From assembly GCA_002455605.1 (NCBI GenBank), contig DKLE01000073.1, forward strand, positions 1-10,770: a DNA stretch of 10,770 nucleotides. The letters run 5' to 3'. Shown here piece by piece: positions 6,313 through 10,770 of the stretch. The position numbers were made by a program, and so were the translations under genes. The notes beneath the pieces were generated by a model. The model was given only the letters and a program-made list of their open reading frames with translations. It made no database searches and had not been told where the DNA came from. How positions within the stretch are numbered: the stretch's first letter is position 1; the number at the start of each line of letters is the position of its first letter. The stretch is from Firmicutes bacterium UBA6648. Lineage in GTDB: Bacteria > Bacillota > Clostridia > Peptostreptococcales > Anaerovoracaceae.

Positions 6313-8516
6313 TAATTACCTGCCTCTTCCTTATTTGCATAGCTTTCTAACAATGGCATTATCCATTTTATATATAGCTTATGAGCCGCTTCAAATACGA
6401 AAATGCCGATAATTCCTACTATTATGCCAAATAATAAGGAATAGCCTGTCCTAATAAATCCAAGATAAAGGGGAGTTCTAATATGCATAAACGTATTGTT
6501 CACTGATGTCATACCAATAACTCCGCACAAACCAAACAATATAGGCCAAAGCTTAAATCTTCTTACAGAAGTATAAACCATTAGCATAATTGCCGGGAAC
6601 GCAAACAGAAATTCTTTGTTCCTAGGTCTGGCTATTAAGATATCTTCTAAATAATTTCTAAACAGCATTTCAATGCTGGAAACTTCAACGGATGAATCAT
6701 GACCTGTTCTCATAATATAGTAATAGCCCACTCCTCCTAAAAGAGCACCTAATATAATCATCCAAATCTTTATTGAAGCATTCATCATGTCTTTTAAATC
6801 ATGAAATTCCAATACTCCAGGAATTTTCTTTTTTTCTCCGAATCCGAAATAGGCTAAATAAGCAACAGCAAAATAAGCAATCGGCAGAAGCTGTGCCAGT
6901 TTCACCCCTCTGAAAATATCAATTTCCAGCATATAAACAGTAGCGGAAAGGGGGGATGCGGTCATCATGCCTCCCATTAAAGAAACCAGAACACATGCCA
7001 CCAAAGTAAGAGCTGAAACTCCGGTCAATTTTAAAATTGAAACTTTGGGCTCTAAAGTATTCCTCAATTCTTCACTGATTTTCGTAAATAAAGTTACTGC
7101 CAGACATGCGAAAACTACCGATGAAACAAAGCTCAGCAACAATTCAAAGCTGTTGGGTATCACATAAGAAGCACCCAGCGCTCCAAGGGTACCCATCCCA
7201 AAAAGAACGTATTTTGCCTTTTTCCTAAGGGGAAGAAACCCGCTGAGTAAAAGCACTGTTGCAGCTACACAACCCAAGGATAAAAGCAGCTTCACCATGT
7301 GGCTTACTTCATAATTCCTCATAACAGAGGCAGATCCATACGTAAAGTTATGTTCCGCTAATCTTTGTTCAAGATTTGTAAACATGTCTTTATATTCATC
7401 CATATTGGTTACATAAGTAAATAAATCCTGATTTTCTTTTATCGGTTTAAAATAAATAACCCGGATATTTCTTTCCGTAATAGCTCTGAACAAAGTATTC
7501 TCAATTTCTTTGGCACCTTCATATCCATAGAACTGATATCGGTATTGAATATAATTCCATACGGAGAAAACTCTAACCGTATCATAGTCGGTAGCTTCTG
7601 CAATCTCTTCCACACCCTTCTGCAAAATGTTCTGCAGCTGTGTTGTATTTTCAATAAGACCTATGGTTATATGATTATCCTTGATATACTTCTCCGCTAG
7701 CTCAATGCCGTCATCGTAACCGATGATGCCTTCTCCTCCCGCAATGAGGTATTCAGGCTTTATGCCATATTTCTCATAGCCGGCAATAACTGCATCCGCA
7801 TATTTTTTACCGTTGTATCCGCCATAGCATAAAGTCCGCGGTATAATTTCCAATCCCAGGGACTGAACCTTTTCCACCTTTTCCGGCAGCAGACCTAGGC
7901 TGATATACATGATTTTAGAACCGATAATATCGGTTCTTTCTATGAAACCACCTTTTTTGGAATTTGCTAATTTATACGGCTGAGAATAGAGCGCCGTTTT
8001 AGCATCCCCGTCAATTACTGCATAAGCCGTATCACCAAAATCCATAATGAAATATTTGCTTTTAACGAAACGTTCTTTTACGGCATTTAATACGAAATCC
8101 GCAGCTTCCTTTGAATTCATTTCAATCAATACATCATAAGAGTCATATCCATGTTCCGTAAGCCCTTGAATAAATTCTGCCGGATATTCCTTTTTCCAAT
8201 CGGATTCTTTTGTGATTTCATCCATGGTCTTACCGCTTACTTCCAAGTCCGTATCTTCCATAAGCGTCATAATGTTTTCTTCCGAAAGACCTATTTTCGT
8301 GATGTTCAGCTCGTCCTTAAATTGTTTAAGCCAATAAGAAACGTCCTTATGGGACTGATCCGCCATTAGCTCCAGCTCATTGTAATCCGCTACGATGTCG
8401 TATGTTTTATTATTTGTTTCAATATTAATCCTATTCCCTATAGAAATTCCTGATACCAGTACACAAATACAAATTACAATGATAAAAAATTTGTTTTCCT
8501 TAAAAAATGCCCTCAT
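6312..8516 (-). CDS. DUF5693-type polytopic membrane protein of unknown function
   Basis: This 734-residue protein has an N-terminal membrane segment (about 10-26) and then a large domain (about 30-405) probably outside the cytoplasmic membrane. After that come about nine hydrophobic segments, near 408-428, 435-451, 455-476, 495-517, 538-558, 583-601, 636-650, 655-672 and 688-709. The outer domain shows alternating strand and helix stretches such as IMYISLGLLPEKVEKVQ (202-218), GLEIIPRTL (221-229), YLIAGGEGIIGYDD (256-269) and IRVIYFKPI (351-359), suggestive of a TIM-barrel-like fold. I recall this family as DUF5693, commonly next to csaB in clostridia; no function is known. Its overlap with csaB makes a role in export, ligation or modification of the cell-wall polymer plausible, but this is inference. 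ATG at 8516 has AAGGAG with 10 nt spacing. Confidence 0.85.
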   Translation of the reverse strand: MRAFFKENKFFIIVICICVLVSGISIGNRINIETNNKTYDIVADYNELELMADQSHKDVSYWLKQFKDELNITKIGLSEENIMTLMEDTDLEVSGKTMDEITKESDWKKEYPAEFIQGLTEHGYDSYDVLIEMNSKEAADFVLNAVKERFVKSKYFIMDFGDTAYAVIDGDAKTALYSQPYKLANSKKGGFIERTDIIGSKIMYISLGLLPEKVEKVQSLGLEIIPRTLCYGGYNGKKYADAVIAGYEKYGIKPEYLIAGGEGIIGYDDGIELAEKYIKDNHITIGLIENTTQLQNILQKGVEEIAEATDYDTVRVFSVWNYIQYRYQFYGYEGAKEIENTLFRAITERNIRVIYFKPIKENQDLFTYVTNMDEYKDMFTNLEQRLAEHNFTYGSASVMRNYEVSHMVKLLLSLGCVAATVLLLSGFLPLRKKAKYVLFGMGTLGALGASYVIPNSFELLLSFVSSVVFACLAVTLFTKISEELRNTLEPKVSILKLTGVSALTLVACVLVSLMGGMMTASPLSATVYMLEIDIFRGVKLAQLLPIAYFAVAYLAYFGFGEKKKIPGVLEFHDLKDMMNASIKIWMIILGALLGGVGYYYIMRTGHDSSVEVSSIEMLFRNYLEDILIARPRNKEFLFAFPAIMLMVYTSVRRFKLWPILFGLCGVIGMTSVNNTFMHIRTPLYLGFIRTGYSLLFGIIVGIIGIFVFEAAHKLYIKWIMPLLESYANKEEAGN

Positions 8517-8544
8517 AAATATGTAACTCCTTATTCTTCTAATG

Positions 8545-8943
8545 CTACTGAACAGTATATGTACCTCTTACCATCACCCATATGTCTGTTACCGCTGTGA
8601 TTCCTCTGCCATCGTTTCTTGGAACCAGCAGCAGGTGGTTTGTTACCACCTGGCTGCCGGTCATTAAATCCATTCCAACGGTAAGATCCGAAATACCGTT
8701 TGCGCCGTTATCAATAGCCGTAGCTTCTCCGCTGCGCAGTATTATTTCCGTTCCTTCTCCGCCGATTAGCTTTTGTCCTGCCGTAAGACTTATAGGTGAG
8801 AATGAAGTTTTGCTGTCTACATAACTTTTAGTAACAACCGGGTCGGATTCCGAGCCGGGCTGATCTGTGGCAGCCATAACAATTGAAATGCCCAGTACCA
8901 TTACAAGTATCGTTACTATAGAAACTATTATGCTCTTCTTCAT
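8545..8943 (-). CDS. Small exported protein of unknown function
   Basis: This 132-residue protein starts MKKSIIVSIVTILVMVLG and has a classical signal peptide, with likely cleavage after about residue 25 (VMAA, then TDQ). The mature part opens with a low-complexity polar linker, PGSESDPVVTKSYVDSK (29-45). It then has LTAGQKLIGGEGTEIILRSG (53-72) and NHLLLVPRNDGRGITAV (102-118), and ends in WVMVRGTYTVQ. The glycine- and strand-rich pattern suggests a compact beta fold. I recognise the DPVVTKSYVD and EIILRSG elements as recurring in clostridial hypothetical proteins, but I know no function. There are no cysteines or a lipobox, so it is presumably secreted or wall-associated. ATG at 8943 has GGGAGG 5 nt upstream. 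It lies 28 bp before the DUF5693 gene, so it probably belongs to the same transcript. Confidence 0.85.
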   Translation of the reverse strand: MKKSIIVSIVTILVMVLGISIVMAATDQPGSESDPVVTKSYVDSKTSFSPISLTAGQKLIGGEGTEIILRSGEATAIDNGANGISDLTVGMDLMTGSQVVTNHLLLVPRNDGRGITAVTDIWVMVRGTYTVQ

Positions 8944-8965
8944 TTCTTCCTCCCATTTCCCTTTT

Positions 8966-8983
8966 GTACTCTTTATTGAGTAC
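8966..8983. promoter_or_regulatory. Perfect inverted repeat upstream of the small exported-protein gene
   Basis: GTACTC, a 6-nt spacer, then GAGTAC gives a perfect 6-bp dyad. It lies in the 65-bp gap between the NdoA-like stop and the exported-protein start, beginning 23 nt upstream of that ATG. It may be an operator or a short 5' hairpin. It is not followed by a U-tract on the minus strand, so it is not an intrinsic terminator. A TATATATA stretch lies next to it (about 8990-8997), but no good -35 box is seen. Confidence 0.45.
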
Positions 8984-9008
8984 TGATTCTATATATAATT
9001 ACACCAAA

Positions 9009-9365
9009 CTAATTATTGTGCGGTGCAATTCCTAAACTAACGGTCAATGCCTCATTTACATTTGGAAGAAGCTCTTCATCAATGGCTCCGATTCTTTCTT
9101 TTAATCTTTTTTTGTCGATTGTTCGAAGCTGTTCCAAAAGAACTACTGATTTCTTGCTCAATCCATTATCCTTAGCGTCTATCTCAACATGTGTAGGCAG
9201 CTTTGCCTTATTTAACTGCGAAGTTACAGCAGCTACTATAATAGTTGGGCTGTACTTGTTGCCTACATCGTTTTGCACTACAAGAACGGGCCTTATACCC
9301 CCCTGTTCAGAGCCTATGACCGGACTTAAGTCTGCGAAGTAAATGTCGCCTTTTTTAACTAACAA
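9009..9365 (-). CDS. ndoA: MazF/PemK-family endoribonuclease toxin (NdoA/EndoA-like)
   Basis: This protein cuts single-stranded RNA at short sequence sites and is normally held in check by a partner antitoxin. It closely resembles B. subtilis NdoA throughout: VKKGDIYFADLSPVIGSEQG, GIRPVLVVQNDVGNKYSP, IIVAAVTSQ, KAKLPTHVEI, and SVVLLEQLRTIDKKRL. I prefer the TTG start at 9365: it gives MLVKKGD like the MIVKRGD start of B. subtilis, puts the catalytic Arg and Thr at residues 25 and 48 as in that enzyme, and lies 10 nt from GGAG. The in-frame GTG at 9374 is only 1 nt from that site. The result is 118 residues, normal length with no broken motif. Unusually, no ribbon-helix-helix antitoxin gene precedes it; it follows nnrD by about 42 bp. 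Confidence 0.93.
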   Translation of the reverse strand: MLVKKGDIYFADLSPVIGSEQGGIRPVLVVQNDVGNKYSPTIIVAAVTSQLNKAKLPTHVEIDAKDNGLSKKSVVLLEQLRTIDKKRLKERIGAIDEELLPNVNEALTVSLGIAPHNN

Positions 9366-9407
9366 GTCACTCACTCTCCATTTTTAAGTTAATCTCTCTT
9401 TTATCTT

Positions 9408-10256
9408 TTATCCCAATGTTTTTTTAATAGCCAAAGCAGTCATTTCCGCAATGTCACCGGCGATTAAGCCAAATTCACCGAAATGGTGTGCACCTAAGTC
9501 GCCTGCCAATCCATGCAGGTATACACCGGCTTTAGCCGCATCCTCAGGTAAAAGTCCCTGGCCAGAAAGTGACGTGATGATTCCTGTAAGAACATCTCCT
9601 GCACCACCCGTAGCCATACCGGGATTACCTGTAGTATTAGTATATGAATTTCCCTCTGGCGTTGCCACTATCGTCCCTTCCCCTTTTAGAACCACAACAG
9701 CATTCGTCTTTTCTACCAGACAACTTGAAAGCTCTCCCCTGTCCATAGCCTTGGCTTCAGCAATATCAATGCCAAGAAGCCGGGCAGCCTCTCCTGTATG
9801 AGGCGTAATTATTACTTTACAAAGGGATTTTCTTAAATCTGACTGCATATGATTTAATGCAATTTGATTCAAGCCATCCGCATCTAAAACAAAGGTTCCT
9901 TCATAATTCTGTAATATTTTTCCGATTAAATTCCCATTTTTTGATTCCTCCCCTAATCCGGGACCGGCTCCGATAGCATCATATCGTGGCTTGTCCAAAT
10001 TAAGAGACTCCCTGGAAACACAGGTTGCTTCAGGTACCCCCACCTGAATTATTGGAAAAATCTCCTCTAAAGCGGCTATTTGTACAAGACCGGCACCGCT
10101 GCGCAACGCCCCTCTTCCGCACAAAACAGCAGCACCTGCCATTCCTAAGGACCCTGCAATCAGGAGAATTCTTCCACAATCACCTTTATGTATGTTTCTG
10201 TTTCGTCTCTTGATTACAGTATTTACATATTCTAAAGTTATTAAACCATTTTTCAT
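9408..10256 (-). CDS. nnrD: ADP-dependent NAD(P)H-hydrate dehydratase, stand-alone
   Basis: This enzyme repairs hydrated NADH or NADPH, using ADP to drive the dehydration. The 282 residues correspond to the C-terminal (CARKD, ribokinase-like) domain of YjeF-type proteins. Visible motifs are HKGDCGRILLIAGS at 23-36, GAGPGLG at 96-102, LDADGLN at 124-130, TPHTGEAARLLG at 151-162, KGEGTIV at 191-197, and GNPGMATGGAGDVLTGII at 210-227, where the Asp of GAGD is the expected catalytic base. There is no N-terminal epimerase (NnrE) domain, so that activity must come from elsewhere or be absent. The ATG at 10256 has only a weak AGGA. The gene starts 18 bp after the mgtE stop and the NdoA-like gene follows closely, so the three are probably one transcript. 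It is cytoplasmic, with no membrane segment. Confidence 0.94.
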   Translation of the reverse strand: MKNGLITLEYVNTVIKRRNRNIHKGDCGRILLIAGSLGMAGAAVLCGRGALRSGAGLVQIAALEEIFPIIQVGVPEATCVSRESLNLDKPRYDAIGAGPGLGEESKNGNLIGKILQNYEGTFVLDADGLNQIALNHMQSDLRKSLCKVIITPHTGEAARLLGIDIAEAKAMDRGELSSCLVEKTNAVVVLKGEGTIVATPEGNSYTNTTGNPGMATGGAGDVLTGIITSLSGQGLLPEDAAKAGVYLHGLAGDLGAHHFGEFGLIAGDIAEMTALAIKKTLG

Positions 10257-10274
10257 AAAATTTCCTAAAAAATC

Positions 10275-10770
10275 TTAAATTCCTAAGATTATCCTTGCCA
10301 GCATGAAATAAGTTATTACCGAAACCATATCTGTCAGTGAGGAAATGGTGGGTGTTGCCATCAGTGCCGGATCCACGCCGATTTTTTTGGCCAGCATGGG
10401 AAGCATACTTCCGATAACCTTTGCGGCTATAACAATTCCCAGCATCGCTCCGCACACGGTAAGGGCGATCATAGGGCCCTGATGTTCAATCCAGCAGATT
10501 CTTATAAAATTTAATGAACTTAAGGCTATTCCTATTATAGCACTTACCCTTAATTCCTTCCAAAGGACTTTTCCTGCATCGGATAAATCAATTTCATCCA
10601 CAGACATACCACGAATAATCAGCGTTGCTGACTGTGAACCGGAATTGCCCCCTGTTCCCATAAGCATCGGCAGATAAGCAACCAAGCTTATTACCTGTGA
10701 CAATACGGTTTCAAAGCTGGATATGATGCCTCCGGTTATCACATAAGAACACATGAGCAGGAACAGCCAA
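10275..10770 (-). CDS. mgtE: Magnesium transporter MgtE, C-terminal membrane domain, cut by window edge
   Basis: This is the C-terminal part of an MgtE-type Mg2+ channel; the open frame runs through the window edge, where residues WLFLLMCSYVITGG continue upstream. The visible 160-odd residues hold the pore-domain signature LPMLMGTGGNSGSQSATLII followed by RGMSVDEI. Further membrane segments are VSAIIGIALSSLNF, MIALTVCGAMLGIVIAAKVIG, and a final MVSVITYFMLARIILGI. KKIGVDPALMATP, next to the last segment, is typical of the family's late loop. The N-terminal regulatory domain and CBS pair, which sense Mg2+ in the cytoplasm, lie outside the window, as would any Mg2+-sensing leader. The start cannot be seen; an internal ATG at 10754 is not the start. 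The stop lies 18 bp before nnrD. Confidence 0.93.
   Translation of the reverse strand, partial: WLFLLMCSYVITGGIISSFETVLSQVISLVAYLPMLMGTGGNSGSQSATLIIRGMSVDEIDLSDAGKVLWKELRVSAIIGIALSSLNFIRICWIEHQGPMIALTVCGAMLGIVIAAKVIGSMLPMLAKKIGVDPALMATPTISSLTDMVSVITYFMLARIILGI

Noticed and set aside
7439..7654. 71-codon minus-strand frame inside the DUF5693 gene
   Set aside because: It is an alternative frame of a well-supported long gene, with no start signals.
9363..9374. GTG at 9374 as the start of the MazF-like gene
   Set aside because: It leaves 1 nt to the GGAG site, while TTG at 9365 gives normal spacing and matches the B. subtilis N-terminus and catalytic numbering. The GTG remains possible.
10186..10455. 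89-codon minus-strand frame overlapping nnrD and mgtE
   Set aside because: It is out of frame with both well-supported genes and shows no family features.

Overview
The window is a gene-dense stretch of moderately low GC from a Gram-positive bacterium, most likely an anaerobic member of the class Clostridia. The basis is a tRNA-Trp-type T-box leader, strong AGGAGG ribosome binding sites, a transketolase split into two genes, CsaB/TagA secondary-cell-wall genes, and a MazF/NdoA toxin of Bacillus/Clostridium type. I cannot name a genus from sequence alone. All genes lie on the minus strand, so the order of transcription runs from high to low coordinates.

Layout in transcription order. 10770-9009: the C-terminal membrane part of an MgtE Mg2+ transporter (cut by the window edge), a stand-alone ADP-dependent NAD(P)H-hydrate dehydratase (NnrD), and a MazF/PemK-family endoribonuclease (NdoA-like) with no antitoxin gene beside it. 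8943-4460: a surface module made of a small exported protein of unknown function, a 734-residue DUF5693-type membrane protein, the polysaccharide pyruvyl transferase CsaB, and a WecG/TagA/CpsF-family glycosyltransferase. This fits synthesis and pyruvylation of a secondary cell-wall polymer that anchors S-layer-type proteins. 4438-2694: the N- and C-terminal halves of a split transketolase. 2587-2114: a membrane-anchored PrcB-C-domain protein. 2113-1658: a non-coding region with a sigma-A-type promoter and a complete tryptophan T-box leader (specifier UGG, antiterminator, intrinsic terminator). 1657-1: trpE and the start of trpG, the two subunits of anthranilate synthase.

The only clear promoter and terminator in the window belong to the T-box leader. 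Between mgtE and the prcB-like gene the gaps are at most about 110 bp and I see no convincing intrinsic terminator, so long co-transcribed units are plausible. Four gene junctions use the same 4-base-shifted overlap, TAATG (trpE/trpG, tktA/tktB, csaB/tagA, DUF5693/csaB), which suggests translational coupling.

Nothing here is a mobile element, CRISPR array or rRNA/tRNA gene. The most interesting leads are the DUF5693 protein with its small exported neighbour in the CsaB/TagA module, the MazF-like toxin lacking a neighbouring antitoxin, and the T-box whose specifier reads Trp while its discriminator-pairing base is U.
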